A stretch of 64,000 nucleotides of DNA, taken from positions 746,501 through 810,500 of the forward strand of contig NZ_JALKBG010000008.1 of assembly GCF_023016155.1 (NCBI RefSeq). The letters are read 5' to 3'. Positions 19,181 to 28,441 of this stretch are shown in pieces. The stretch comes from Aliiroseovarius sp. F20344 (GTDB taxonomy: Bacteria; Pseudomonadota; Alphaproteobacteria; Rhodobacterales; Rhodobacteraceae). The notes beneath the pieces were generated by a model, which saw only the letters and a program-made list of their open reading frames with translations, ran no database searches and had not been told where the DNA came from. Position numbers and translations under genes: made by a program. Numbering within the stretch: the first letter of the stretch is position 1; every line of letters starts with the position of its first letter.

Positions 19181-20006
19181 GCTGACCAGACATCATGCGA
19201 ACGGCCGATCCGGCCACGGTGACTTTCCCCGGTTCCGCCTGCAACTCGATTTGCGACGGACGCCCCATGTCATATCCTTGATGGATGATAAGGTTTTGCG
19301 GAGCATCACGGTCTTCACATAAAAGCGCCGCCAGAGGGGCCGCAGCCGAACCTGTCGCAGGATCTTCGGGAATGCCATCCAAGGGCGCGAACATGCGGGC
19401 GTGAATTGTACCGTCGGGGTCTTCCACCCACGCATAAACCGCGAAGTCGTGAGTGCCGGGGAACAGCTGTGTGCCTTCACGCATGGCGTCCGTGTTGGGC
19501 GTCAGGGCCGAGAGCGTGTCGCGACTGTCCAGTTGAGCGTAGACAAAATCCCCACCTAGCGAGGCGATTTCCGGCTGCTCAACGATGTTCTCAGCAGTGC
19601 ACCCAATGGCGCGGGCCACAAGTTCGGGCGCGGGTTTTCCTTTGCGCTCCAACGGCACCTCGGTCACGAAGCTGGCCTGTCCCGCCGCCGCAGTCGCGGG
19701 CAGAGGGCCGACACCCAGCTCAAGCACCATATCCGGGCCATGCCCCATTTCAGCAAGCATCACCGCTGTGCCAATGGTGGGATGCCCCGCAAAGGGCAAC
19801 TCCCGGTTGGGCGTGAAGATGCGAATGCGCGCGGTGTGATTGGGATCTTCCGGGGGCAGCACAAACGTCGTTTCCGAGAAATTGAATTCCCGCGCGATCG
19901 TTTGCATCTGGGTGTCCGTTAAACCCGTGCCATCTGGAATGATAGCCAGCTGATTGCCGCCATAAGGCGTATCCGTAAACACATCATAGACGGCGTAATC
20001 TCGCAT
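19170..20006 (-). CDS. PhzF-family epimerase/isomerase-like protein
   Basis: A 278-residue protein of the PhzF (diaminopimelate-epimerase fold) family. The N-terminal motif FNFSETTFV holds the catalytic Glu; GHPTIGTA and [12 protein letters not shown] are the two hallmark loops. The start at 20006 ([20 protein letters not shown]) matches family N-termini. Its ATG overlaps the stop of the antiporter gene by one base (TGATG), so the two genes are coupled. Family members include phenazine isomerase and many uncharacterised metabolic enzymes; no phenazine genes lie nearby, so the reaction is unknown. Confidence 0.9.
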   Translation of the reverse strand: MRDYAVYDVFTDTPYGGNQLAIIPDGTGLTDTQMQTIAREFNFSETTFVLPPEDPNHTARIRIFTPNRELPFAGHPTIGTAVMLAEMGHGPDMVLELGVGPLPATAAAGQASFVTEVPLERKGKPAPELVARAIGCTAENIVEQPEIASLGGDFVYAQLDSRDTLSALTPNTDAMREGTQLFPGTHDFAVYAWVEDPDGTIHARMFAPLDGIPEDPATGSAAAPLAALLCEDRDAPQNLIIHQGYDMGRPSQIELQAEPGKVTVAGSAVRMMSGQLIR

Positions 20007-21268
20007 CACATCAGCTCCGGTTCGCGGCCGATCCGTTTTGCCATGGGGGCAACCGTCAGCCCTTGCACGATGATCGAGAAGATCACGACGATATAGGTTG
20101 CGGTTAGGATCAGCGGTTTCCATTCACTGTCGGGCAGGGACAAGGCCAGTGCAACCGAAATCCCGCCTTTCAAGCCGCCCCAGGTCATGATCGGGATCAC
20201 CCCTTTCGAGAAGCTGCGGAAGGGTTTGAGCAGTATCACAGGCACGGCTACGGCGGTCAAACGAGCAACCAGAGCCAGCGCGATTGCCATTGTGCCGGCC
20301 ATCACCGCGTCCATGGTGAAGGCAACCGCGAAAACCTCGAACCCGATCATCAGGAACAGAACGGCGTTTAGGATTTCGTCAATCAGTTTCCAGAACGCGT
20401 CCACATAGTTGCGGGTCTCTTCGCTCATCCCGTGTTTTGCGCCCACGTCGCCGATCAGAAGGCCAGCACAAACCGCCATGATTGGGGCCGAGAAATGCAG
20501 CGCCGCGGCCAAAGAATAGCCACCGAAGGCAAGGCCAAGGGTCAGAAGCACTTCAAGCGAGTAATCGTCAATCAGGCGCATGATGCGGAAGGTCAGCCAG
20601 CCAAGGGCAACACCCAGAATGGCACCGCCAAAGGCTTCCTGCAGGAACAGAATGACCGCGCCCATAGCCGCGCTTTCTTCATGCCCGCTGCCATGGCTGC
20701 CGTGATGTGGAAAGGCCAACCCGACCAGCACAAGAAAGACCACATAGCCCACGCCATCGTTGAACAGGCTTTCGCCCGCGATCTTGGTTTCCAGCGATTT
20801 CTGCAGATTGGCTTCGCGCAGGACACCCAGAACGGCCACAGGGTCTGTGGGGGTGATCAGTGACCCAAAGACCAGTGCGATCAAGATCGGCATGCCGGTG
20901 ATCCAGCTGAAACCAACCCCAACCACAACGGTGGAAAGGGCGACGCCCATTGTGGCCATCAGAAACACCAACCGCCACTGCTCGCGCAGGTCCGAAATTT
21001 TGACGTGTAGCGCCCCAGCAAACAGCAAAAGACCCAACATGCCCTCAAGCAGAGCATCCGAGAAGTCGATGCTGGTTACTTGCGTGCGCACCTGATCGGC
21101 GACGCCCAGTCCGGGGGCAACCAGATCCAGCACCAAGATCGCAATCGAAGCCGCAAGCGATACAACCAGAATGCCGATGGCTGATGGCAGTTTTAGAAAC
21201 AGGTAGTTGATGGCGCCAAATAAGCCGGCAAGTACAATTAAAAGCGAAGCAATTTGTAAAAAAGTCAT
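20006..21268 (-). CDS. CPA1-type Na+/H+ antiporter (NhaP-like)
   Basis: A 420-residue inner-membrane protein with about twelve hydrophobic helices. The ion-binding signature is ITPTDPVAV together with GESLFNDGVGYV, as in NhaP/CPA1 exchangers; WGGLKGGISVALAL near the C-terminus is also typical. A His/Ser-rich loop (FPHHGSHGSGHEES) sits between helices and could sense pH or metal, though that is only a suggestion. The start is ATG 21268 with GGGA 8 bases upstream; an upstream ATG adds an unconserved 17 residues. It is translated just ahead of the PhzF gene. Confidence 0.92.
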   Translation of the reverse strand: MTFLQIASLLIVLAGLFGAINYLFLKLPSAIGILVVSLAASIAILVLDLVAPGLGVADQVRTQVTSIDFSDALLEGMLGLLLFAGALHVKISDLREQWRLVFLMATMGVALSTVVVGVGFSWITGMPILIALVFGSLITPTDPVAVLGVLREANLQKSLETKIAGESLFNDGVGYVVFLVLVGLAFPHHGSHGSGHEESAAMGAVILFLQEAFGGAILGVALGWLTFRIMRLIDDYSLEVLLTLGLAFGGYSLAAALHFSAPIMAVCAGLLIGDVGAKHGMSEETRNYVDAFWKLIDEILNAVLFLMIGFEVFAVAFTMDAVMAGTMAIALALVARLTAVAVPVILLKPFRSFSKGVIPIMTWGGLKGGISVALALSLPDSEWKPLILTATYIVVIFSIIVQGLTVAPMAKRIGREPELM

Positions 21269-21358
21269 GGTTGATCCCGTGTGATCTGTCGTCGCGTTGA
21301 TGTGCCTCATAACATGCACGTCGCGTGTGACAAACCTTGGAAAATGCGACCGATTTAC

Positions 21359-22042
21359 TCAGTCTGGGATACGCAGCTTGGCCCAAACGGGAAGATGGTC
21401 GGATGCGATGCGGGCCAGCCTAGACTGATCAACACCTGCGTCGCGCAACTCGACCCCTTCAGAAGTTGCAATTCGGTCCAGTGCCGCCATTGGCCGCGAG
21501 GCATGATAGGACCGCCCCGGTGAATGGATATCGAAATGCACTTCCAAAGGTTCAAATCCACGGCGTGGGGACCATTCGTTGAAATCGCCAAGAATGACGG
21601 TCGGCAGCTCGATATGATCGAAATGCCCCGCCAGCGCACGCATTTGCTGGTGGCGATAGGGGCGCAGCAGTCCCAGATGGGTGCCGATCACCTGCATCTT
21701 GCCTTCAATGCCTACAGACACGGCGCCGCGCGGCTCCAGCCCCGGCAGCTCGACCGTGTGCGCATCGTGGAATGTCAGCCCTTTGCGCACCAGAACAGCA
21801 TTGCCATGGCTCCCTAAAGACAGCCCGTTCGAGGCAAAGGGAACGGGTATGAAATCCGTTTCGCCTTCGATCATCTTGAAAGGCAACGCGGTGGGGCGTG
21901 GTCCCAAACGCCGGTCGGCCTCTTGCAGGACAATTACATCAGCATTCAGGTCGTTCAGCACATGCAAAATGCGATGTGGATCGCGTCTGCGGTCAAGCCC
22001 AATGGCTTTGCGCATATTGTAGGTTGCGATTTTCAGGTCCAT
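21359..22042 (-). CDS. Endonuclease/exonuclease/phosphatase family protein
   Basis: A 227-residue metal-dependent phosphoesterase-fold protein. The motifs are KIATYNMRKAIG (metal Asn), VIVLQEAD (catalytic Glu), GTHLGLLR, VILGDFNEW (Asp-x-Asn pair) and ASDHLPVWAKL (Asp-His pair). The full set of EEP active-site residues is present, so it is probably active on a phosphodiester; substrates in this family range from DNA to lipids. There is no signal peptide. A second EEP protein (exonuclease III) lies 1.4 kb upstream on the same strand but is only distantly similar. Confidence 0.88.
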   Translation of the reverse strand: MDLKIATYNMRKAIGLDRRRDPHRILHVLNDLNADVIVLQEADRRLGPRPTALPFKMIEGETDFIPVPFASNGLSLGSHGNAVLVRKGLTFHDAHTVELPGLEPRGAVSVGIEGKMQVIGTHLGLLRPYRHQQMRALAGHFDHIELPTVILGDFNEWSPRRGFEPLEVHFDIHSPGRSYHASRPMAALDRIATSEGVELRDAGVDQSRLARIASDHLPVWAKLRIPD

Positions 22043-22066
22043 GTCGAAAGTGCTGTGTGGCGAAGG

Positions 22067-22513
22067 TCAGAACAGATGCGTCATCAGATGATAGCGATTT
22101 CGCGACTGAAAGCCCATGCGTTCATAAAGCGCACGGGCACGCTCATTGTCGCTGTCGACCTCAAGATGCATGGCTTTAATTCCCTGACCTGACAGGGCGC
22201 GGACCAATGCGGCCAGGGCTTCCGACCCCATGCCGCGCCCGCGCACTTTCTCGCGCACGTATAGCTCGTCCAGAAACACGTCGATCCCGCCGAACTCAAT
22301 CGACCAGCCGAAGCTGACCGCCACATATCCGACCGGAGCAACGCGCGGTCCAATCATCCAGATCGCGCCATGCGGGGATCCCTCAAGCAAGGGCAACAAA
22401 GCGCCTCGGCGCGTGTCGTCGTCCTGTTCGATCCCTTCTTCGGCGTGAAATCCCGCCACAAGCGGCATAAGCCGATCCAGATCTTCCGGTGTTGCAAGGC
22501 GAAGGCTGCTCAT
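22067..22513 (-). CDS. GNAT-family N-acetyltransferase
   Basis: A 148-residue single GNAT domain. The acetyl-CoA pyrophosphate loop reads VRGRGMGSEAL, preceded by the beta strand LDELYVREK and followed by LEVDSDNERARALYERMGF, a typical ending for GNAT proteins acting on small molecules or protein N-termini. It overlaps the downstream end of the nucleoside hydrolase gene by four bases, so the two are co-translated. The acceptor substrate is unknown. Confidence 0.9.
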   Translation of the reverse strand: MSSLRLATPEDLDRLMPLVAGFHAEEGIEQDDDTRRGALLPLLEGSPHGAIWMIGPRVAPVGYVAVSFGWSIEFGGIDVFLDELYVREKVRGRGMGSEALAALVRALSGQGIKAMHLEVDSDNERARALYERMGFQSRNRYHLMTHLF

Positions 22514-23448
22514 AGGCGGGCGATCCTTTTGGTGAGAAGGTCAAAAAAGCCATCAGCATCAAGATCGCCAATGAACAGGGCGTTTGGTTGGGCATCCGTG
22601 ACACCCCACCAGTCTGCAACCGTCATGCCCATCGTCAGTTCAGATCCGGTTTCGATCTGGACGTTCACATGCCGACCTGAAAACAGATCGGGTTGGATCA
22701 GATAGGCAATCACGGTTGGATCATGCAAAGGCGCGCCTTCGGATCCGTATTTATGGATGTCGAACCGTTCGAAGAAATCCGTCATCTCGGCCACCGCGTG
22801 GCCGACGTCTCCGGGCAGGGCGCGGAAAGCGTCGTTGCGCGGTTTGGTGACCAGCGCTTTGTGGGTCACATCCAGCGGCATGACCACAAGCGGCACACCG
22901 GAGCGAAAGACGATATCCGCGGCCTGCGGGTCCACGTAGATGTTGAATTCTGCCGCCGGGGTGACATTGCCCACCTCGAAATAAGCGCCACCCATCAGGA
23001 CGATTTCCTGCACACGGTTCACGATGTCCGGAGCACGCTCGAAAGCTGTGGCGATGTTTGTCAGCGGCCCGAGCGGGCAGAGCGTGACAGTGCCGGGGCT
23101 CTCGGACCGCAGAGTGTCGATGATAAAGTCGACCGCGTGCTGATCTTGCAGTGACATTTTGGGGTCTGGCAGGTCGGGTCCATCCAGCCCGGTTTTCCCA
23201 TGCACATACTCTGCCGTCACCAGATCGCGCCGCAAGGGGCGATCGCAGCCTGCAAACACAAGGGTCTCGGGCTTGCCCGCCAGTTCACACACGATGCGCG
23301 CGTTCTTGGCGGTCAGGGCCAGCGGTACGTTTCCGGCCACTGCGGTGATGCCCAGAACCTGAACATCCTCAGGGCTGGCCAAAGCCAAAAGGATGGCAAC
23401 GGCATCGTCCTGACCGGGGTCCGTATCGATGATAATTTTACGCGTCAT
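22510..23448 (-). CDS. Inosine/uridine-type nucleoside hydrolase
   Basis: Cleaves the N-glycosidic bond of ribonucleosides, feeding bases and ribose into salvage. The 312-residue protein has the calcium-binding N-terminal motif DTDPGQDDAVA, GPLTNIATA, FNIYVDPQAAD and a late PLHDPTVIAYL that holds the active-site His/Asp. This is the complete set for IunH-type hydrolases. Base preference cannot be told from the sequence. It is followed by the GNAT gene with overlap and preceded by exonuclease III with a 9-base gap, suggesting one transcript. Confidence 0.93.
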   Translation of the reverse strand: MTRKIIIDTDPGQDDAVAILLALASPEDVQVLGITAVAGNVPLALTAKNARIVCELAGKPETLVFAGCDRPLRRDLVTAEYVHGKTGLDGPDLPDPKMSLQDQHAVDFIIDTLRSESPGTVTLCPLGPLTNIATAFERAPDIVNRVQEIVLMGGAYFEVGNVTPAAEFNIYVDPQAADIVFRSGVPLVVMPLDVTHKALVTKPRNDAFRALPGDVGHAVAEMTDFFERFDIHKYGSEGAPLHDPTVIAYLIQPDLFSGRHVNVQIETGSELTMGMTVADWWGVTDAQPNALFIGDLDADGFFDLLTKRIARL

Positions 23449-23457
23449 GACAGCCCT

Positions 23458-24237
23458 TTACGCGGCAAGTTTAATCCAAATCGGAACGTGGTCCGAGGGC
23501 TTTTCACGCCCGCGCACCTCTTTGTCGATCTGACAGTCCTCCAGCATGTCCGCGCATTCTGGCGACAAAAGGAAATGGTCGATGCGGATGCCATCATTGC
23601 GCTGCCATGATCCGCGTTGGAAATCCCAGAACGAATACTGCTCTGGTGCCTGATTTCGGGCGCGGAACGCTTCGGTTAGGCCAAGGTTCAGGATTTTGCG
23701 CCAAGCCTCGCGGCTTTCCGGGCGATAGAGCGCGTCTTCGGTCCAATCCTGCGGACGTGCGGCGTCTTCGGCTTGCGGAATGATGTTGTAATCCCCCGCC
23801 ATCAGGAAGGGCATTTCTTCTGCCAGTAGTTCCTCAGCGCGAGCGCGCAGCCGCTCCATCCATGCAAGCTTGTAGTCGTATTTCGGACCCGGAACTGGGT
23901 TCCCGTTGGGCAGATATAGCCCGCAGATGCGCACCGCGTGATCGCCCACCACGGTGGCCTCAATATAACGCGCCTGTTCATCCTCGTCGTCGCCCGGCAA
24001 TCCGCGCGTCACATCCTCCAGCGGAAGCTTGGAAAGCAGGGCCACGCCGTTGAAGCTTTTCTGCCCATGGGTTTCAACATTATATCCTTTGTCTTCAAAG
24101 ACTTCTCGGGGGAAGTTCTCGTCAATCGATTTGATCTCTTGCAAGATCGCCACGTCGGGTTGGGCCTCGTCCAGCCAATCCATAAGTGCGGGAAGACGTG
24201 CCTTGATCCCGTTGATGTTGAAGCTGGCGATTTTCAT
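23458..24237 (-). CDS. xth: Exodeoxyribonuclease III
   Basis: AP endonuclease and 3'-repair exonuclease of base excision repair. The 259-residue EEP protein has KIASFNINGIKARL, ILQEIKS, GYNVETHGQKSFNGVALLS, LMAGDYNIIP and RIDHFLLSPE followed by KPSDHVPIW, the complete exonuclease III set. GGAGG lies four bases before the ATG at 24237. It probably heads a leftward transcript with the nucleoside hydrolase and GNAT genes. Confidence 0.96.
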   Translation of the reverse strand: MKIASFNINGIKARLPALMDWLDEAQPDVAILQEIKSIDENFPREVFEDKGYNVETHGQKSFNGVALLSKLPLEDVTRGLPGDDEDEQARYIEATVVGDHAVRICGLYLPNGNPVPGPKYDYKLAWMERLRARAEELLAEEMPFLMAGDYNIIPQAEDAARPQDWTEDALYRPESREAWRKILNLGLTEAFRARNQAPEQYSFWDFQRGSWQRNDGIRIDHFLLSPECADMLEDCQIDKEVRGREKPSDHVPIWIKLAA

Positions 24238-24393
24238 GAGGCCTCCGGATGTCATTCAAACCTATGTAAGGGGCAACAGCCATGATGCACAAGCGCGCAT
24301 CGGTTCTGTGCTTGGTCGTGGCGGAAATCCGTCGTGGAGGCTTGAATGTAAATCGAATAAACATATGTAAGAGCTGTCCATGGGAGATTTCTG

Positions 24394-25092
24394 ATGAAAC
24401 ACATTTTACTGGCAGGTGGCTTTGCCCTTTCCGCAACCGCAGCCTTCGCCGACACCAAAAACTTTGACGTTAAGCCCTTTGACGAATTGCATGTCAGCAC
24501 CGGATTGCAGGTCGAGGTGACCGCAGGCGAGGTGTTTCAGGTGCGCGCCGAAGGCAAGTCGCGTGGATTGAAGCGATTGGACGTGACCCAGACCGGAGAC
24601 ATCGTGCGCTTAAGCCAATCCGAAAAAGGGTTGGCGCGGTTTTCACCGTTTCTGAAAATGCAGGATGCGTCGATGACAGTCTATGTCACGTTGCCGGAAC
24701 TGACCGAGCTTAGAGTGTGGGGTGGATCGCACGTACTGGCAAAGGACAGCCTTGCATCAATACATTTGACTAAGGTTAGCTCTGGATCTGAAGTTGAATT
24801 GGAGGGCATCAATTCGTTGAAAGTCACTGTCGATATCAGCTCGGGATCTTCCGCAACGCTTCAGGGAGAGTGCGATCTGTTGATAGCGGAAGCCTCTTCG
24901 GGGGCTGATTTGCGTGGCAAAGGATTGAGGTGCGAAACCGCCGTTGCGGAGGCTAATTCTGGCAGTTCTACAACGGTTTACGCAGAGCAGGTTGAAGCGC
25001 GCGCGTATACTGGTGGCCACATCAACATCTATGGAGCAACCGAGGTGACAGCAAAAGTCGGTTCCGGCGGTCATGTCGCGCGTCACGACTGA
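24394..25092 (+). CDS. Secreted GIN-domain (DUF2807) beta-helix protein
   Basis: A 232-residue exported protein. A signal peptide with cleavage near AFA-D (residues 1-19) is followed by a repeating beta-helix-like region: strands of the type VSSGSEVEL, ISSGSSATL, ASSGADLRG and NSGSSTTVY at about 20-residue spacing, which is the hallmark of the GIN domain. The role in proteobacteria is unknown; surface or periplasmic binding is suggested by the fold only. It reads toward and overlaps the flavoprotein gene by 10 bases. GGGAGA lies about 6 bases before the ATG. Confidence 0.83.
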   Translation: MKHILLAGGFALSATAAFADTKNFDVKPFDELHVSTGLQVEVTAGEVFQVRAEGKSRGLKRLDVTQTGDIVRLSQSEKGLARFSPFLKMQDASMTVYVTLPELTELRVWGGSHVLAKDSLASIHLTKVSSGSEVELEGINSLKVTVDISSGSSATLQGECDLLIAEASSGADLRGKGLRCETAVAEANSGSSTTVYAEQVEARAYTGGHINIYGATEVTAKVGSGGHVARHD

Positions 25093-26273
25093 GCGATATG
25101 TTGTCCGGCAGCATGGGCGCTGGCCCAAGCCCATTGGAAATTAAACCCGCCCAGCCAGCCGGTCACATCCACGCATTCACCAATGAAATAAAGCCCTGGA
25201 ACGGTTTTTGACATCATGGATTTGCTGTCCAGCCCTTCGGTGGACACACCACCCAGCGTAACCTCTGCCGTACGGTAGCCTTCCGTGCCGGATGGGGTCA
25301 GCTGCCAGTCGGACATTCGCCCAATAAGTGCCTCAAGGGCCGCGTCTGACTGGTCGGCAAGGCGCTGTGTCAGATCAAACTGATCGGCCCATTCTGTGGT
25401 CAAATGCTCAACCAAACGCGCGGGCAGGTGGCGTGCAAGCTCGGTCGACAATTGGTGGCGCCCTGCGCTTTGACGCTGCGCGCGCATTTTCTCAAGCAGC
25501 CCCATATTGTGGGTCAGGTCGATATGGACGGGCTCCCCCATTTGCCAATAGGACGAGATCTGCAGGATCGCCGGCCCAGACAGACCGCGATGAGTGAAGA
25601 GAAGCGCCTCTTCAAAGCTGGCGCGCGAATTCCAGACGCGCACAGGCAAAGACACTCCCGACAGTGCGGAAAAGCGCCCATCGGGGAAGGTGAACGGCAC
25701 CAACCCCGCATTGGTGTCGATGATTTGATGCCCGAATTGCCGCGCAATATCATAGGCAAAGCCGGTGGCCCCCATCTTTGGGATCGACTTGCCCCCGGTG
25801 GCAAGCACAAGGTTTTGGCAGGTGAGCGGCCCGTGCGATGCCTCCAGTGCGAACCCGCCATCAATGCGCGTGACCTTGGTGACGGATGTCGACAGCGCAA
25901 GCTCCGCCCCAGCGTCACGTAGGCGAGACGTTAGCATCTCGACAATCTGGGTGGATTTTTCATCACAAAAAAGCTGTCCCAGCGTTTTTTCATGCCATTT
26001 GATGCCAGCTTGATCGACCATCTCGATGAAATTCCATTGGGTGAAACGGGCCAGTGCGGATTTGTGGAAGTGCGGATTTTGGCTCAGGAAGTTCTTCGGC
26101 TCGGCATACATGTTGGTGAAATTGCAGCGCCCGCCGCCCGAGATGCGAATTTTTTCACCGGGCTTCTTGGCATGGTCAATCACAAGCGTAGCGCCTGCTT
26201 TCGCGGCATAGGGCGCCGCAAACAGTCCCGCCGCACCCGCGCCAATGATGATCGTATGCCAATTTGTTTTCAT
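25083..26273 (-). CDS. HI0933/BaiN-like FAD-dependent oxidoreductase
   Basis: A 396-residue flavoprotein. The N-terminal Rossmann FAD-binding motif is IIGAGAAGLFAAPYAAKAG, and the family landmarks GEKIRISGGGRCNFTN, FTHRGLSGPAILQISSYW, AEVTLGGVSTEGLDSKSMMS and GLYFIGECVDVTGWLGGFNFQ are all present. The closing motif binds FAD. Such proteins are widely conserved, often misnamed as aminoacetone oxidases, and their substrates are mostly unknown. It is a single gene by spacing and converges with the GIN-domain gene. Confidence 0.93.
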   Translation of the reverse strand: MKTNWHTIIIGAGAAGLFAAPYAAKAGATLVIDHAKKPGEKIRISGGGRCNFTNMYAEPKNFLSQNPHFHKSALARFTQWNFIEMVDQAGIKWHEKTLGQLFCDEKSTQIVEMLTSRLRDAGAELALSTSVTKVTRIDGGFALEASHGPLTCQNLVLATGGKSIPKMGATGFAYDIARQFGHQIIDTNAGLVPFTFPDGRFSALSGVSLPVRVWNSRASFEEALLFTHRGLSGPAILQISSYWQMGEPVHIDLTHNMGLLEKMRAQRQSAGRHQLSTELARHLPARLVEHLTTEWADQFDLTQRLADQSDAALEALIGRMSDWQLTPSGTEGYRTAEVTLGGVSTEGLDSKSMMSKTVPGLYFIGECVDVTGWLGGFNFQWAWASAHAAGQHIAQS

Positions 26274-26368
26274 GCGCGCGTCGTAGCCTGTTCAGGGGAT
26301 AGGGGGAAGAAAAATGCGCTGAGGGGCGATTTTCTGAGGGTCTGGTCAGTGTTTGTTAACTCTGATCC

Positions 26369-26391
26369 GTCAAGTTTGAGGCAAATCTGAC
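26369..26391 (+). promoter_or_regulatory. Imperfect palindrome before the globin-like gene
   Basis: GTCAAGTTTG-AGG-CAAATCTGAC has 10-bp arms matching at 8 of 10 positions. It lies 23 bases before the TTG start of the globin-like gene. It may be an operator; no known consensus is matched. Confidence 0.35.
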
Positions 26392-26414
26392 GTTTTACTG
26401 GAAGGATCTCTGCT

Positions 26415-26831
26415 TTGGACCACCTGACCCGTTCGCAATGCCTGCACAGTCTGGACCTGCTGGTCGGGCAAGAAGACGCTTTCGCAAAGGCCTTCTTCCC
26501 GCTTCTGTTCCAACGCGCGCCAGAATTACGTGTTCTGTTCCCTAAGGATATTGATGATCCCGCATTGCAACTGAGTGTGATCTACCGGATGGTCGTGGCC
26601 TTCGCCGGAAGTGACGTCACTTTGACCGCTGGGCTACGCCTGATCGGGTTTCGCTTGGCCATGCGCGGATTGCATGCGGATCAGGCCAATCTGTTGGCGA
26701 ACACATTGATTGGCACGCTAAAGCGCCAGCTGGGAAATTCTTGGCAAAGCGATTTCGCCTATGCGTGGCGGATCGCCAAAAAAGACGCGTTAGAGGCTAT
26801 GGCGCTGGGTGCCGAATTGATGGCCGCCTGA
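26415..26831 (+). CDS. Globin-like protein lacking the proximal heme histidine
   Basis: A 138-residue single globin-fold protein, similar in pattern to the globin part of flavohemoglobins: AFAKAFFPLLFQRAPELRVLFPKD (B-C-D region), then GLRLIGFRLAMRGLHADQAN and LANTLIGTLKRQLGNSW (E-H region), ending in an aromatic helix (FAYAWRIAKKDALEAM). The start is TTG 26415 with AAGGA 8 bases upstream. The position of the proximal His, in flavohemoglobin KHTSF-type context, is occupied by Leu (about L81 in GFRLAMRGL), so heme binding in the usual way is doubtful. Some non-heme globins act as sensor domains. Alignment was by eye. Confidence 0.7.
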   Translation: MDHLTRSQCLHSLDLLVGQEDAFAKAFFPLLFQRAPELRVLFPKDIDDPALQLSVIYRMVVAFAGSDVTLTAGLRLIGFRLAMRGLHADQANLLANTLIGTLKRQLGNSWQSDFAYAWRIAKKDALEAMALGAELMAA

Positions 26832-26834
26832 AGA

Positions 26835-27164
26835 TCACATCGAGAATGATGTGCCACATCCGCAAGACGCCGTGGCGTTCGGGTTGTCGATCACAAAACG
26901 CGCTCCGATCAGCTCTTCCGTGAAGTCGATCACGGCGTCGGTCAGAAAGGGCAAGGACACTTCGTCCACGACCACTTGCTCGCCGCTGCCTTCAAGAACC
27001 AGATCACCTTCGGCCGGATCATCCAACGAGATCTCGTACTGAAAGCCGGAACAGCCGCCGCCTTCGACAGCCACGCGCAACGCTTTGCCCTGCGCGCTTG
27101 CGCCGATTTCGGACAGTCGAGCGAAGGCTCGTTCAGTGACTTTGGGGGGCAGGGTCAGGTCCAT
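26835..27164 (-). CDS. erpA: Iron-sulfur insertion protein ErpA-like (HesB/IscA family)
   Basis: A 109-residue A-type carrier delivering Fe-S clusters to apoproteins. The three cluster Cys are in GGGCSGFQY and at the C-terminus in SCGCGTSF. The start is ATG 27164 (MDLTLPPKVTERAF), as longer frames extend into unconserved sequence. The protein ends just 4 bases from the globin-like gene, which converges on it. A second A-type carrier lies near 50.7 kb. Calling this one ErpA rather than IscA/SufA rests on overall resemblance and its place beside dgt. Confidence 0.85.
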   Translation of the reverse strand: MDLTLPPKVTERAFARLSEIGASAQGKALRVAVEGGGCSGFQYEISLDDPAEGDLVLEGSGEQVVVDEVSLPFLTDAVIDFTEELIGARFVIDNPNATASCGCGTSFSM

Positions 27165-27298
27165 CGGGAATTCCGTTTCATGTTCACGCCAAAGGGAATA
27201 TAGGTTGGCCAGACGGGCGCGACAAGACGCCCTGAACATCTGTGATGCAGACGGGACATCTGCATTGCGACAGCGATGACAGGCAGAAAGGGGCAGCC

Positions 27299-28441
27299 AT
27301 GCTTGCCAGATTTGCAACCCAACCCGGTGCCAGCCGGGGGCGGCTTCATGCGGAAGGGGAAAGCGAATTTCGCGAGCCCTATCAACGGGATCGCGACCGG
27401 ATCATCCATTCTTCGGGCTTTCGCAGGCTGAAACACAAAACGCAGGTGTTTGTTGAGCACGAAGGCGACTATTTCCGCACGCGTTTGACACATTCCATCG
27501 AGGTGGCGCAGGTCGCGCGTACAATTGCAGGGGCGCTGGGCCTGAATAGTCATCTGACCGAGGCCGTCGCGCTTGCCCATGATCTGGGCCACACGCCGTT
27601 TGGTCACACGGGCGAGGATAAGCTGGACGAGCTGATGGCCCCCTATGGAGGGTTTGATCACAACGCGCAGGCGCTGAAGATCGTCACCTCGCTCGAGCGG
27701 CACTATGCCAATTGGGACGGGCTGAACCTGACATGGGAAACGCTGGAAGGAATTGCGAAGCATAACGGTCCGGTGACGGGCGATCTGCCCTATGCGCTGG
27801 CGGACTATAACGCCGTTCATGATCTGGAATTGTCCACCCATGCAGGCGCTGAGGCGCAAGTGGCCGCTTTGGCCGATGACATCGCGTATAACAATCACGA
27901 CCTGCATGACGGGTTGCGCGCGGGTCTTTTTACCATGGAAGAGATCGCCGAGCTGCCCATCGTAGGGGCCGCGATTGCCGAAGTGGACGGACTTTATCCC
28001 GGGTTGGATGCAGGCCGTCGGCGGCACGAGGCCTTGCGCCGCGTCTTTGGCGTGATGGTTGAAGATGTTCTTGCGACATCTAAAGACCTGCTCACGGAAG
28101 CCGATCCACATTCGGTCGAGGATATTCGGGCTTTGGATCACGCGGTCATTCGCTTTTCGCCCGAGTTGTGGAGCGATCTGAAAGTGATCCGCAAGTTTCT
28201 GTTTACCCGCATGTATCGCGCTCCGTCCGTGGTGGAAATGCGCACGCAAGTGACCGCAGTGGTGGGGGATTTGTTTGGTCACTTCATGGAACACCCAATG
28301 GAGTTGCCCGATGAGTGGTGCCGCGAGATCGAGGCCGCAGACGGAGAGACCGCTTTGGCGCGGCTTGTGTCGGATTACATTGCGGGAATGACAGATCGTT
28401 TTGCCCTGCAGGAACACGCGCGTTTGGAGTTGAGCGGGTAG
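27299..28441 (+). CDS. dgt: Deoxyguanosinetriphosphate triphosphohydrolase-like protein
   Basis: Releases triphosphate from dNTPs. The 380-residue HD-domain protein has FRRLKHKTQVF, RLTHSIEVAQVARTIA and ALAHDLGHTPFGHTGE (the His/His-Asp metal site), and LADDIAYNNHDLHDGL. The start is ATG 27299 with AAGGGG about 6 bases before; a frame to 27242 is less likely. It diverges from erpA. The length fits the short alphaproteobacterial form rather than the 505-residue E. coli enzyme. Downstream lies a repeat-like hairpin element, then argS on the same strand. Confidence 0.94.
   Translation: MLARFATQPGASRGRLHAEGESEFREPYQRDRDRIIHSSGFRRLKHKTQVFVEHEGDYFRTRLTHSIEVAQVARTIAGALGLNSHLTEAVALAHDLGHTPFGHTGEDKLDELMAPYGGFDHNAQALKIVTSLERHYANWDGLNLTWETLEGIAKHNGPVTGDLPYALADYNAVHDLELSTHAGAEAQVAALADDIAYNNHDLHDGLRAGLFTMEEIAELPIVGAAIAEVDGLYPGLDAGRRRHEALRRVFGVMVEDVLATSKDLLTEADPHSVEDIRALDHAVIRFSPELWSDLKVIRKFLFTRMYRAPSVVEMRTQVTAVVGDLFGHFMEHPMELPDEWCREIEAADGETALARLVSDYIAGMTDRFALQEHARLELSG

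Noticed and set aside
27155-28417. 420-codon open frame antisense to dgt
   Set aside because: Shadow frame produced by GC-rich codon positions on the opposite strand.
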